A stretch of 64,000 bases of DNA, taken from contig WQXI01000001.1 in assembly GCA_009784935.1 (NCBI GenBank), positions 62,001-126,000 of the forward strand, given 5' to 3'. Source of the DNA: Treponema sp. (GTDB taxonomy: Bacteria; Spirochaetota; Spirochaetia; Treponematales; Breznakiellaceae). Position 1 is the first letter of the stretch; each line of letters starts with the position of its first letter. Position numbers and translations under genes: made by a program. Positions 43,054 through 51,535 of this stretch are shown here, piece after piece. Below the pieces are notes generated by a model, which saw only the letters and a program-made list of their open reading frames with translations, was not told the origin of the DNA and ran no database searches.

Positions 43054-44239
43054 TTGTTTTATCCATATATGAGACTTCGTAGCTGCCTTTAAAGCCTTTA
43101 ATTGTAACATTGCCGTTTGCGTCAGTGCGTTCTGTTGTTTCTGTGCGCCAATCTGTAAGTATTTTTTTCTCCATAGACTTATAAGAAGGTTTTTCGCTGT
43201 TATCAATGCGAAGGAAACCGGCAGGCGCATGAAGCCATGCATTATCTCCTCCTGACCAAGTTGTAATAGCTTCGACTTTTGGGTGCGCAAAGAGAATATC
43301 GTACAAATGCGTTATTTCTTTTTCTTGCCGTTCTTCGCCTTCTTTGGTAGTAGGCCATTCTTCTACCTGCCAGTCGTTTAAATCAACAATGTGAGGAGGC
43401 ATTAAATCGCCTGAGATAAGAGTGTTCTCGGTAAAATGAAGCGGAAGCCCAAAGCGGGAAAACCTTTCTAAAACATTATAAACCTTGTTGTCTCCCCAGT
43501 ATCCCTGGTGCTGGTGCGACTGAAGCCCGATTACATCGATTGGAATCCCTGCGTCAAGACACTTTTCTAACAAGACTTCGTAATCATTTGACATATCAAA
43601 ATCATTTAAAAGCAAAACAGCATTGGGGTTTGCCCGTTTTGCAGCTTCGAAAACTTCTTTTACAATACGCACTTGTCCGTACTCTTTGCAAATCCGGGTT
43701 ATCGCGTTATCATATTTATCAAAAACAGGCATTATTACAACTTCGTTAATAACATCCCAAATGTCAATTATTCCTTTAAATGCAGAAACATCACGCTCTA
43801 CCCTTTCTATCACTTTTTTTAAAATTTCTGCGTTAGAATAATTCATTAGCCAGTCCGCGCAGACTGTATGCCAGCACAACGGATGCCCCTTTGTCGTAAT
43901 GTTTTTTTCTGTAAAATAGCGAGCCCCTGCCATTAAGCGCTTTTCGTCTGGTTTACCTTCATTCGGCTCATATCGTCCAATATAGAAAGGCAGAGTAGCA
44001 AAATTATTAAATTTAAAAAGTTTCCCTAATTTTTCGGTAAGGTGAGCTTTTCTTGAGTCGTCAATCGGCTCTCCGTCAGATTTACCGCCCATTAGCTCGA
44101 CGGCTTCAAAACCGCCTACGCCAAACAAAAATTTATGGCTTTTTTGGGTTATTTTAACATCACAATTTGCCAAAGGCGTTCCATCGTCTTTTAAAAGCTG
44201 TACTGTAACAGCTCCTTTTCTATGTTCAAGATTATTCAT
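43034..44239 (-). CDS. GH10 endo-1,4-beta-xylanase, no signal peptide
   Basis: 401 residues. The GH10 barrel shows GHPLCWHTVCADWL, IIDIWDVINEVV with the acid/base Glu166, and LHFTENTL with the nucleophile Glu271, plus ITTWSGGDNAWLHAPAGFL late. The first 40 residues form a small beta domain. No export signal is present, so it may work on imported xylo-oligosaccharides in the cytoplasm, as intracellular GH10 enzymes do. It fits the GH67 glucuronidase at the right edge. ATG 44239 is the only reasonable start. Confidence 0.88.
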   Translation of the reverse strand: MNNLEHRKGAVTVQLLKDDGTPLANCDVKITQKSHKFLFGVGGFEAVELMGGKSDGEPIDDSRKAHLTEKLGKLFKFNNFATLPFYIGRYEPNEGKPDEKRLMAGARYFTEKNITTKGHPLCWHTVCADWLMNYSNAEILKKVIERVERDVSAFKGIIDIWDVINEVVIMPVFDKYDNAITRICKEYGQVRIVKEVFEAAKRANPNAVLLLNDFDMSNDYEVLLEKCLDAGIPIDVIGLQSHQHQGYWGDNKVYNVLERFSRFGLPLHFTENTLISGDLMPPHIVDLNDWQVEEWPTTKEGEERQEKEITHLYDILFAHPKVEAITTWSGGDNAWLHAPAGFLRIDNSEKPSYKSMEKKILTDWRTETTERTDANGNVTIKGFKGSYEVSYMDKTIKAEVC

Positions 44240-44330
44240 ATTTGCATAGTTTACACTATATTTACATAATATTCAATATTAGATACTTTTTGGGGTAGAA
44301 AAACCTGAATAATTATAGGATAATTCAAGT

Positions 44331-44564
44331 ATGGGTGACAAATCTCATAATGATAATTTTAATCCTCAAAGTGATGAGTCTTTCCTTAAATTTTGGGGTG
44401 AAGAACTCGAAAGACAGCAGGCTATCAGCGATCAGGTCATAGAAACTGAAGAAAATATGAATCGTCAGGCAATAGAAAACCAGCGTCAAATCGAAGAAAG
44501 CGAAAAAAAGTTCCTCCTTTTATTTGAAGAAATAGTAAGCTTTATCAGGGGTATCAAAAAATGA
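44331..44564 (+). CDS. Small coiled-coil protein, partner of the next gene
   Basis: 77 residues, strongly charged, mostly one coiled coil (EELERQQAISDQVIETEENM..., RQIEESEKKFLLLFEEI). No known domain. It overlaps the next gene in ATGA and shares its pattern of W..x..LE.Q..I...E.., ending IEESEKK, so the two look like a duplicated pair. Confidence 0.65.
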   Translation: MGDKSHNDNFNPQSDESFLKFWGEELERQQAISDQVIETEENMNRQAIENQRQIEESEKKFLLLFEEIVSFIRGIKK

Positions 44565-45133
44565 CGCCCAGTAATGCCCCGGGTAATGATTTAGTTGACA
44601 AAATCTGGTCTGTTTTACTAGAAAAACAAAATTCAATTAACAGGCAGCTGGAAGAATACGATAGAAGGGTTAATCTTCAGAGCGAATTAAACAGCCGGCT
44701 TATAGAAGAAAGCGAAAAAAAATTATTTAAGCGAATCGACAGAAGAAATCTCGAAATGAAAGAGATTGACCATAAGATCAAACAGCAGTTAGAAAAAAAC
44801 AAGGTAAAAATTGACGAAATCCCCGAAAAAGAAAATAAAGATCAAGGCAGAAAAAGAGCAATCCTCGGTAAAACAAATAATATAACTGTTAACAATTACA
44901 GCGCGCCTATTGCAGAAGAAAATGAAATAAAAGAAAGTCCTGCCAAAACAAGAGCTTCTATTATTAAGGGTTTTAAAAAGAAAGGATGGAAAGTTTACGG
45001 CGCAGTCAGCGGCGAGCAGCTTTCTGCCGAAGATAAAAAAGAAATAAAAGAAGCCGGCTTTTTTGTTCTGGAAAAATACGGAAGCTCATTTGTACTTGAC
45101 GGCTCTGATGATTTTATGCCATCCGAACATTAA
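44561..45133 (+). CDS. Coiled-coil protein with basic C-terminal domain
   Basis: 190 residues. The N-terminal 80 are coiled coil and resemble the preceding protein (IWSVLLEKQNSINRQLEEY ... LIEESEKK). A linker (NITVNNYSAP) leads to a compact C-terminal part, RASIIKGFKKKGWKVYGAV ... FFVLEKYGSSFVLDG. I do not recognise it. Translational coupling to the preceding gene suggests a two-part complex. It converges on the aminotransferase with 16 bases between stops. Confidence 0.65.
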   Translation: MTPSNAPGNDLVDKIWSVLLEKQNSINRQLEEYDRRVNLQSELNSRLIEESEKKLFKRIDRRNLEMKEIDHKIKQQLEKNKVKIDEIPEKENKDQGRKRAILGKTNNITVNNYSAPIAEENEIKESPAKTRASIIKGFKKKGWKVYGAVSGEQLSAEDKKEIKEAGFFVLEKYGSSFVLDGSDDFMPSEH

Positions 45134-45149
45134 TTAAATCTAACAAGAA

Positions 45150-46340
45150 TTACCAAGTTTTAACAGCTTCTATAAAAGCATTTAAGGAAGCCTTGATTAT
45201 TTTCTCGTCAACGCAGTAGGCAAATCTAACCCACTTTGGTTTTCCAAATCCGCTGCCTGGCACTCCAAGTATAAGGTACTTTTTTAGATGTTCGATAAAT
45301 TCTTTATCATCTGTTGAGCCGTTTTTTCCCTGCGGAACTTTACAGAACAAATAAAACGCGCCTTGCGGATTATTATATTCGATTCCTGCAGCGTTAAGTA
45401 CTTTTATAAACTCATCACGCCTTCTCGCGTATATAGAAACATCTATGCTTTCGTCTGTAAGCTGGCTTACGATTCTCTGCATAAAAGCAGGAGCGTTTAC
45501 AAAACCAAGTATCCTTGTAGAGTAAGCTAACGCGTTAATTAAATCATCTTTATCAGAAATGTCAGGGTTTACCGCGATAAAACCAATACGTTCTCCCGGC
45601 AAAGAAAGGCTTTTTGAATATGAACTAACTACAATTGACTCTTTATAACAGCTTAAAACAGGCGGTACTTCGCAGTCATAAGCTATCTCTCTGTATGGTT
45701 CGTCAGAAACAATATAAGGAAGACGTCCTGTTTTTTTCCCTTGTTCATTTAAAATCGAAGCGAGATCATCAAGCTCACTTTTACTGTATATTTTTCCTGT
45801 CGGATTATTCGGAGAATTAATAATAACAGCAGCGGTTTTTTCGTTTAGAGCATTTTTTATTAAATCCAGATTAAGCGAAAAATCTTCTTTAGTATCAACT
45901 TCTATAAGCTTAGCGCCATGGTTTGCTGTGTATGCTCTATACTCCATAAAATACGGACGGCTTACGATAACTTCATCGCCGGGATTGCAGATTGTTTTAA
46001 ATACCGCGTTAAGTCCTCCGGCAGCGCCTGCCGCCATAACAACAAAAGAGCCGTCAACTTTTACATTTTGCTCTCGGCATACTTTTTTTGCCAGAGCTTC
46101 TCTGACAAACGGGTATCCGCCGTTTGGCATATATCCGTGCGAACCTTTTTCATCTTCATTTGCTAATTTAACAAGTACATCATGAAAAGCCTGCGGCGGA
46201 TCAACATCAGGGTTTCCCAGCGAAAAATCAAAAACTTTATCAGCGCCATGCTGTTTTTTTAATTGAATCCCTTCTTCGAACATCTTACGAATCATCGATG
46301 CTGAAACTAACGCATTTTTTATTCCTTCTGCTATTGGCAT
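45150..46340 (-). CDS. Class I/II pyridoxal-phosphate aminotransferase
   Basis: 396 residues of the aspartate-aminotransferase fold: DFSLGNPDVDPP, GYMPNGGYPFVREALA, AAGAAGGLNAVFKTICNPG, NSPNNPTGKIYS, SDEPYREI and the lysine in SSYSKSLSLPGERIGFI. The substrate cannot be read from the sequence. It lies downstream of thrA on the same strand with a repeat-filled gap, so an amino-acid biosynthetic role is plausible. Confidence 0.88.
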   Translation of the reverse strand: MPIAEGIKNALVSASMIRKMFEEGIQLKKQHGADKVFDFSLGNPDVDPPQAFHDVLVKLANEDEKGSHGYMPNGGYPFVREALAKKVCREQNVKVDGSFVVMAAGAAGGLNAVFKTICNPGDEVIVSRPYFMEYRAYTANHGAKLIEVDTKEDFSLNLDLIKNALNEKTAAVIINSPNNPTGKIYSKSELDDLASILNEQGKKTGRLPYIVSDEPYREIAYDCEVPPVLSCYKESIVVSSYSKSLSLPGERIGFIAVNPDISDKDDLINALAYSTRILGFVNAPAFMQRIVSQLTDESIDVSIYARRRDEFIKVLNAAGIEYNNPQGAFYLFCKVPQGKNGSTDDKEFIEHLKKYLILGVPGSGFGKPKWVRFAYCVDEKIIKASLNAFIEAVKTW

Positions 46341-46365
46341 AATTTACTCCTAATAAAAAAAATAT

Positions 46366-46461
46366 AACCACGGAGTACACAGAGTAACACAGAGGAATAA
46401 AAACCATCTTCTCTTTCACTCCGTGAAACTCCAAGCAACTTTAGTTGCAGTTCTCTGTGGT
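46366..46461. repeat. CCACGGAG repeat with nested GCAACTTTAGTTGC
   Basis: Left arm AACCACGGAGTACACAGAGT, then ACACAGAGGAATA; right part TTCACTCCGTGAAACTCC, nested palindrome GCAACTTTAGTTGC and TTCTCTGTGGT. Lies between thrA and the aminotransferase gene. Confidence 0.8.
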
Positions 46462-46475
46462 AAAAAAATCTTCTC

Positions 46476-48956
46476 CTAAACAAGTGTTCGGGCGGTTCTT
46501 ACGATGTCGGCAAAAATACCGCCTGCTGTTACCTGCGCTCCCGCTCCCGGTCCCTTTATAACCATCGGCAGTTTAGAATAACGATTTGTAGTAATAACTA
46601 CAATGTTATCACTGTCTGTTAATGAGCGGAAAGGACTTCCCTCTTCTTCTGCCCTCAGCGATAATTTTGCTTTTCCTTCTTCTATTACCGCAATATAGCG
46701 CAGGCGTTTTCCTTCTTTTTCTGCATTAGATCTTTTCTTTTCATAATCACTGTCAGAGTTTTCCAGTTCTTTAAAGAAAGCATCGATATCTTTTGCTTTA
46801 AAACAAGCCTGAGGTAAAATTGGCTCTATATTAACATTCTTAAATTCAATATTTAAGCCGCATTCACGCGCAAGAATCAAAACCTTTCGCGCCGCGTCCA
46901 TAGCATTAAGATCATCCCGCGGATCCGGCTCTGTATAACCTTTTGCCTTTGCTTCTTTTACAAGAGCGGAAAAAGGAATCTTTCCGTCAAAGTTATTAAA
47001 GATAAAACTCAATGTGCCAGAAAGCACAGCTTCTATCCTTACTATTTTATCACCGGAAAGAAACAGATCGCGTAAAGATGAAATAACGGGGAGCCCTGCT
47101 CCTACAGTACATTCGTATAAATACGGAATACCGCGCGTTCTTGCATAAGAAGTAAGCCGTTTATAATAATCCAAAGAACCTGAGTTTGCTTTTTTATTAG
47201 GCGTAACAATCGGTATCGCATAATGCAGTATTTTTTCGTACAAGTTTGCTATATCTTCGCTTGCTGTACAGTCGCAAAAACATGAATTAGGAAGATTAAA
47301 AGACGCCATTTTTTCTATAAAGGCATTTGCTCCTTTTGCGCCGGGCTCAATTGCTTCTGTACCTTCTACTTTGCCTTGAGTCGTAAGCATCTTTTTTACT
47401 TTTAATGGATCAAGTCCATTAAGCGAAAAAATCATTTTATCATAATTTGCGGCGCCGATAAGATTTACTTTAATCATGTTGTCAGCAAGCTTTTGCTGAT
47501 TTGCGGAAATTTGTTCGAGCAATGTGCCGCCGATAAGACCTGTGCCGACAAGAAAAAGATTAACTGATTTTTGCTGACTAAAAAAGAAAGCGTCATGAAT
47601 CGCATTAAGAGCTTTTCCTTCGTCTGCAGAAGGAATAACAGCCGAGATATTTGCCTCTGATGAACCTTGAGCAATTGCCACGATATTTATGCCGTTCCTT
47701 CCCAGCGCATGAAAAAATTTACCGGAAACACCCGTAGTACTTTTCATCGCAGAGCCGACAACTGCAATAACAGAAAGATTTTTTTCTATAATGGGCTTAT
47801 CGATAGAGCCAAGCTGTATCTCATAAACAAATTCTTCTTTTAGAGCGGCTTCTGCTCCTGCCGCATCTTCCGGCAGTACTGCAAAACAAATTGAATACTC
47901 GGATGAACTCTGAGTAATGAGCATTACGCTGATACCTTTTTTAGAAAGCGCTCCGAAAACCCGCGCGGAAAAACCGGCGACTCCTACCATACCGGCGCCT
48001 TGAATCCTTACAAGCGACGCATTACTTATCGAACTTATTCCCCTAATTGGAAATTTTCCCGGAGCGGGATTTGTCGTAATTTTTGTACCGCTTCCTTCGC
48101 TGTTAAAAGTATTGCGAATCGAAATAGGGATTCCTTTTTCGAACGCAGGTTTAACAGATGGCGGAAAAATTACTTTTGCGCCGAAATGCGAAATCTCCAT
48201 TGCTTCTGTGTAGGATATTTCGTCTATATGAAAGGCGTTTTTTACCTGATTAGGATCGCAAGTCATAAGCCCGTCAACATCACTCCAGATCTCGAGCTTT
48301 TTTGCTCCAAGAGCCGCAGCGAATAAAGCTGCTGTTAAATCAGAGCCGCCCCTTCCTAAGGTCGAAGTATGACCGCAGTTTGTTGAGCCGATAAATCCTG
48401 CAGCTACCTGCAATGTTTTCTTTCCTTTAAAAAACGCGCGGATATTTTCTTCTGTTTCTTTTTTAAGAATTTCGGCTCTGCCGAAATTTGAATCTGTTTT
48501 TATTATGTTTCTTGTATCGAGAAATTCTGCTTTTATGCCGTTAGCGCAAAGAATAGAAGTAAGTAAGTCAGCGCAGAGTATCTCACCAAAACTCATAACC
48601 AGATCCAGCGTTCGTTTTGACAGTTCGCCCAAAAGCGATATTCCGTCTAGTACAAGAGATAATTGATTTATAGTTTTTTCAATTTCTTTAACAGCGTTTT
48701 TTTTATCTGAGCCCTTTAAAAATAAAGAAGCGCATTCTGCATGACGGGTGTTTAGTTCATCTGTCTGTTTTTTGCAGGATTTCCCCTGAACAGCAGTGTT
48801 TGCAAGTTCGATAAGCGTATCAGTAACTCCGCAGAACGCAGAAACGACTACTACGGCAGTATTACCGTTGTGTTCCTTGTCTTTTAGAATGCGTGAAAAG
48901 CTTTCGATACCTTTTTGGCTTCCTACAGATGAGCCGCCGAATTTAAGTACTAACAT
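46476..48956 (-). CDS. thrA: Bifunctional aspartokinase / homoserine dehydrogenase
   Basis: 826 residues, the size of ThrA/MetL fusions. Residues 1-300 are the kinase (MLVLKFGGSSVGS, FIGSTNCGHTSTLGRGGSD), then paired ACT domains (VRIQGAGMVGVAG, LSVIAVVGSAMKSTTGVSG), then homoserine dehydrogenase from about 465 (LFLVGTGLIGGTLLEQI, YTEPDPRDDLNAMDAARKVLILAREC). It performs the first and third steps to threonine and methionine in the cytoplasm. Regulation by threonine through the ACT domains is known for the family. It is divergent from the cysteine desulfurase, 55 bases away. Confidence 0.96.
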   Translation of the reverse strand: MLVLKFGGSSVGSQKGIESFSRILKDKEHNGNTAVVVVSAFCGVTDTLIELANTAVQGKSCKKQTDELNTRHAECASLFLKGSDKKNAVKEIEKTINQLSLVLDGISLLGELSKRTLDLVMSFGEILCADLLTSILCANGIKAEFLDTRNIIKTDSNFGRAEILKKETEENIRAFFKGKKTLQVAAGFIGSTNCGHTSTLGRGGSDLTAALFAAALGAKKLEIWSDVDGLMTCDPNQVKNAFHIDEISYTEAMEISHFGAKVIFPPSVKPAFEKGIPISIRNTFNSEGSGTKITTNPAPGKFPIRGISSISNASLVRIQGAGMVGVAGFSARVFGALSKKGISVMLITQSSSEYSICFAVLPEDAAGAEAALKEEFVYEIQLGSIDKPIIEKNLSVIAVVGSAMKSTTGVSGKFFHALGRNGINIVAIAQGSSEANISAVIPSADEGKALNAIHDAFFFSQQKSVNLFLVGTGLIGGTLLEQISANQQKLADNMIKVNLIGAANYDKMIFSLNGLDPLKVKKMLTTQGKVEGTEAIEPGAKGANAFIEKMASFNLPNSCFCDCTASEDIANLYEKILHYAIPIVTPNKKANSGSLDYYKRLTSYARTRGIPYLYECTVGAGLPVISSLRDLFLSGDKIVRIEAVLSGTLSFIFNNFDGKIPFSALVKEAKAKGYTEPDPRDDLNAMDAARKVLILARECGLNIEFKNVNIEPILPQACFKAKDIDAFFKELENSDSDYEKKRSNAEKEGKRLRYIAVIEEGKAKLSLRAEEEGSPFRSLTDSDNIVVITTNRYSKLPMVIKGPGAGAQVTAGGIFADIVRTARTLV

Positions 48957-49011
48957 AATTTTACTCCCATTGAATATTACAGAATTTTTTTATATTTTTA
49001 TAGTAGTAAGT

Positions 49012-50121
49012 ATGGAAAAACGCTTTTATTTTGACTGGGCGGCTTCCGCCTATAGAAATCCTTCTTCGCAGCACGCCGAAGGCAAGGCAGCCAAAGATGC
49101 TTTAGAACAAGCAAGAAACAGGTGCGCTAATATTTTAAACGTCTCTCCTCAAACCTTATATTTTACGTCTGGCGGGACAGAATCCAACAGTATTGCCCTT
49201 TTTTCTAACCTGATGCGCCCAGGTAACGGCAGGATTTTATCATCCCTTGCTGAACACGCTTCTATAAGGGAAGCTATGGAAACTCTCGTAAAAATTGGGA
49301 GATCTACTGGTAAAATAAACGTTGATTCTGCCGGCAGGGTTACGCCTCATTTATTATCCAAAGCTTTATCGCAATATAATGATGTTAGATTTGTTTCTAT
49401 TATGTCAGTAAATAATGAAACAGGCGCTATAACTGATATTTCATCTCTTACAGATATTTTACATAATTCAACTATCGGGAGCGCTCCTGTTCACTTTCAT
49501 TGCGACCTTGTCCAAACTGCAGGAAAAATACCAATGGATATTTCTGCATGGGATATTGATTCTGCGTCTATCAGCGCGCATAAAATATCAGGACCGCGCG
49601 GTATCGGACTTTTATATCTAAAAAAACCAATCGAAGTATTTTATTCAGGCGGCGGTCAGGAAAACGGCAAAAGGGGCGGCACAGAAAATGTCGAAGGCGC
49701 TCTCGCTCTAGCGGACTGTCTCGAAATGTACGCTGACTCTAAAAGAGTGCAAGAGAATTACGCACAAGCAAAATCCCGCTGGACTAAATTATTGGAAACT
49801 CTAGTTTCTAATAAACGCTGTACGATTATCCCCAAAGAACGCACCGCCAGTGACGACACTTTTTCTCCGTATATTTTACAGGCAGCTTTTAAAGATATCC
49901 CGGGCGAAGTCATGGCGCGCGCTTTAGACGATCTTGGCTTTGCTGTTTCTACAGGTTCTGCCTGCTCTTCTTCCTCTCCGGAACGCCCAGTTCTTGCAGC
50001 GATGGGTGTAGAAGAAAGCTTAAGGATCGAAGGTATTCGTATCTCGCAGGGACATTCAACAACAGATGAGGATATCGAATTATTATTAAATGCGATTGAT
50101 CAAGTACTAAAATTTTTGTGA
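49012..50121 (+). CDS. Cysteine desulfurase (NifS/IscS family)
   Basis: 369 residues from ATG 49012, chosen because the family begins YFDWAASA; the upstream frame to 48796 runs into the thrA coding region. It has TSGGTESNSIAL, HFHCDLVQTAGKIPMD, the PLP lysine in SISAHKISGPRGIG and the sulfur-carrying Cys318 in STGSACSSSSP. It delivers sulfur for Fe-S clusters or thio-tRNA. No scaffold gene (NifU/IscU) is adjacent. Confidence 0.92.
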   Translation: MEKRFYFDWAASAYRNPSSQHAEGKAAKDALEQARNRCANILNVSPQTLYFTSGGTESNSIALFSNLMRPGNGRILSSLAEHASIREAMETLVKIGRSTGKINVDSAGRVTPHLLSKALSQYNDVRFVSIMSVNNETGAITDISSLTDILHNSTIGSAPVHFHCDLVQTAGKIPMDISAWDIDSASISAHKISGPRGIGLLYLKKPIEVFYSGGGQENGKRGGTENVEGALALADCLEMYADSKRVQENYAQAKSRWTKLLETLVSNKRCTIIPKERTASDDTFSPYILQAAFKDIPGEVMARALDDLGFAVSTGSACSSSSPERPVLAAMGVEESLRIEGIRISQGHSTTDEDIELLLNAIDQVLKFL

Positions 50122-50143
50122 GAGATTTTTTGAAGAAGACTTT

Positions 50144-50188
50144 ATCCACGGATTTACGCGGATGAAGACCTCACACGACGACACAGAG
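50144..50188. repeat. Left composite arm: CCACGGATT plus CACACGACGACACAGAG
   Basis: TCCACGGATTTACGCGGAT, then GAAGACC, then TCACACGACGACACAGAG. Its inverse partner is not close by but beyond the toxin-antitoxin genes. Confidence 0.75.
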
Positions 50189-50233
50189 ATCTTTTCTCTT
50201 GTTTTTTTTACTTTTATATATTAAGATTACAAT

Positions 50234-50470
50234 ATGTACGATGAAAACCTTGACCGTATAACTCAAAATCCCGCTGTAATGGGTGGCAAGCCCTGCATTC
50301 GAGGCATGCGTGTTACGGTTGGAATGATTGTTGGACAAATAGGCGCTGGTATCGGAATTGATGAACTTCTTACTGATTATCCATACCTTGAACGTGAAGA
50401 TATTTTTCAAGCATTACGGTATGCTGCTGCATTGTCTCAATGGCGTGAGGTTTCACTCGTAGAAGCATGA
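50234..50470 (+). CDS. DUF433 antitoxin
   Basis: 78 residues. It begins YDENLDRITQNPAVMGGKPCI and continues RGMRVTVGMIVGQIG, the DUF433 signature (I..dP.i.gGkP.irGtRitV), a winged-helix/HTH antitoxin that binds its own promoter and the toxin. The preceding AT-rich stretch (ACTTTTATATATTAAGA) is the likely promoter. It overlaps the toxin start (ATGA). Confidence 0.88.
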   Translation: MYDENLDRITQNPAVMGGKPCIRGMRVTVGMIVGQIGAGIGIDELLTDYPYLEREDIFQALRYAAALSQWREVSLVEA

Positions 50471-50832
50471 AAATTCTTATAGATATGAACCTTTCGCCAA
50501 CATGGGCTGACTATCTAAGTGCAAATGGTATAAATGCAATTCACTGGTCATCTATTGGTTATGCTGATGTTCCTGACACTGAAATCATTTCGTATGCCAA
50601 AGAACATGATTTTTCCATTCTTACAAACGATCTTGATTTTGGCTTTATTCTTGCAATTACCCATGGTAAAAAACCAAGTGTTATACAAATAAGAAGCGAG
50701 ATTCTTTCTCCTGATACAATTGGTGGTATAGTAGTTAGTGCTATTAAACAGCTCTATACCGAAATAAATGATGGTGCTCTTGTTACTATCGATCCACGCA
50801 AGACTCGTGTGACCTTGCTTCCTTTACAATAA
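50467..50832 (+). CDS. DUF5615 PIN-like toxin
   Basis: 121 residues. It opens MKILIDMNLSPTWADYL (first acidic position) and has DVPDTEIISYAKEHDFSILTND-type acidic residues (TNDLDFG), as in DUF5615, a PIN-domain-like nuclease fold. Such proteins pair with DUF433 as type II toxin-antitoxin modules; the target is probably RNA. Translationally coupled to the antitoxin. Confidence 0.87.
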   Translation: MKILIDMNLSPTWADYLSANGINAIHWSSIGYADVPDTEIISYAKEHDFSILTNDLDFGFILAITHGKKPSVIQIRSEILSPDTIGGIVVSAIKQLYTEINDGALVTIDPRKTRVTLLPLQ

Positions 50833-50856
50833 ATTCTCGCAGTCGATACCCCTCCC

Positions 50857-50922
50857 TTCTTCTCCGTGGTCTCTGCGTCGCTGTGCCTTTGTGTGAGTCT
50901 CTTTTCCGCGAAAATCCGCGGA
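50857..50922. repeat. Right composite arm, inverse of the arm at 50144
   Basis: CTCCGTGGTCTCTGCGTCGC, then TGTGCCTTTGTGTGA, then TTTTCCGCGAAAATCCGCGG. Its reverse complement begins TCCGCGGATTTTCGCGGA and continues TCACACAAAGGCACAGCGA, matching the left arm in the same order. Confidence 0.75.
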
Positions 50923-50923
50923 C

Positions 50924-51535
50924 CTATTTTGAGTTAATCTTTATCTGCAGTGAGGCGCGTTCATTCTGGAGCACCATTAAAAGTTCTGGATCGTCAAATG
51001 GAACTACAAAACGGTATATTTCGTCATTTTCTTTTGTAAAAAAGATACGGTGATAAAAGACAGGATAGTTTTCTTCCTCCGGTAAAGCAGGAACAGATAC
51101 AGCAATGTCCACAGCTCCGGTGTACGCTTTTTCATTTTTAACATTCTTTCTTAAAACAAGTATCGTACTGCCCTCGAATATTGTCCCGTTAATTTCGATT
51201 TTGTTTCCTTCCAGTATATGAGTAGTATCAAAATACCCAAGTCTGGAAAGCATAAATACAGCGATACAAAGCAGTATGATTACTATAAAAAGCAGTCTTC
51301 TTGGTTTATCAGCAATTAGTACGCCTAAAAAACCAAAGCGGCTGGTCTTTTTTTCTTTATAAAGATCCTGAACTTCTTTGGGAGCATTTTCGAGTCTTCT
51401 TTCGCGGCTGTAATGATAAACAATGCTGTCATCTCTTTCAATTTCTCTGTTAGAACTACTTAGACTATAATTCGTGTTTGGTCTCTTTTTAATATTATCG
51501 ATTTCATTTTCGTTATCTTTATTTATATCACTCAA
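50924..51535 (-). CDS. Single-pass membrane protein of unknown function
   Basis: 203 residues from a TTG start at 51535 that overlaps the upstream stop (TTGA) with GGAGAA in front; a longer frame to 51571 is less likely. A charged cytoplasmic N-terminus of about 80 residues (KKRPNTNYSLSSSNREIERD) is followed by one membrane helix (LLFIVIILLCIAVFMLS) and an extracytoplasmic beta-rich domain of about 100 residues. No known family. It appears to form an operon with the lipoprotein gene. Confidence 0.7.
   Translation of the reverse strand: MSDINKDNENEIDNIKKRPNTNYSLSSSNREIERDDSIVYHYSRERRLENAPKEVQDLYKEKKTSRFGFLGVLIADKPRRLLFIVIILLCIAVFMLSRLGYFDTTHILEGNKIEINGTIFEGSTILVLRKNVKNEKAYTGAVDIAVSVPALPEEENYPVFYHRIFFTKENDEIYRFVVPFDDPELLMVLQNERASLQIKINSK

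Larger units (their letters stand above)
50144..50922. mobile_element. Candidate repeat-bounded cassette carrying a toxin-antitoxin pair
   Basis: Composite repeat arms at 50144-50188 and 50857-50922 are inverted relative to each other and enclose exactly the DUF433/DUF5615 gene pair. Aligning the left arm with the reverse complement of the right gives about 32 matches over 45 bases, including TCC.CGGATTT.CGCGGA and TCACAC. The right boundary abuts the stop codon (TAG at 50924-50926) of the next gene. No transposase is present, so mobility would need help from elsewhere. The call rests on this arrangement and is tentative. Confidence 0.4.

Noticed and set aside
48796-49011. Longer N-terminus for the cysteine desulfurase
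   Set aside because: It runs antisense to the start of thrA and the family begins at YFDWAASA, close to ATG 49012.
50171-50410. Minus-strand open frame across the antitoxin region
   Set aside because: It is a shadow of the DUF433 gene and the left repeat, with no domain or ribosome-binding site.
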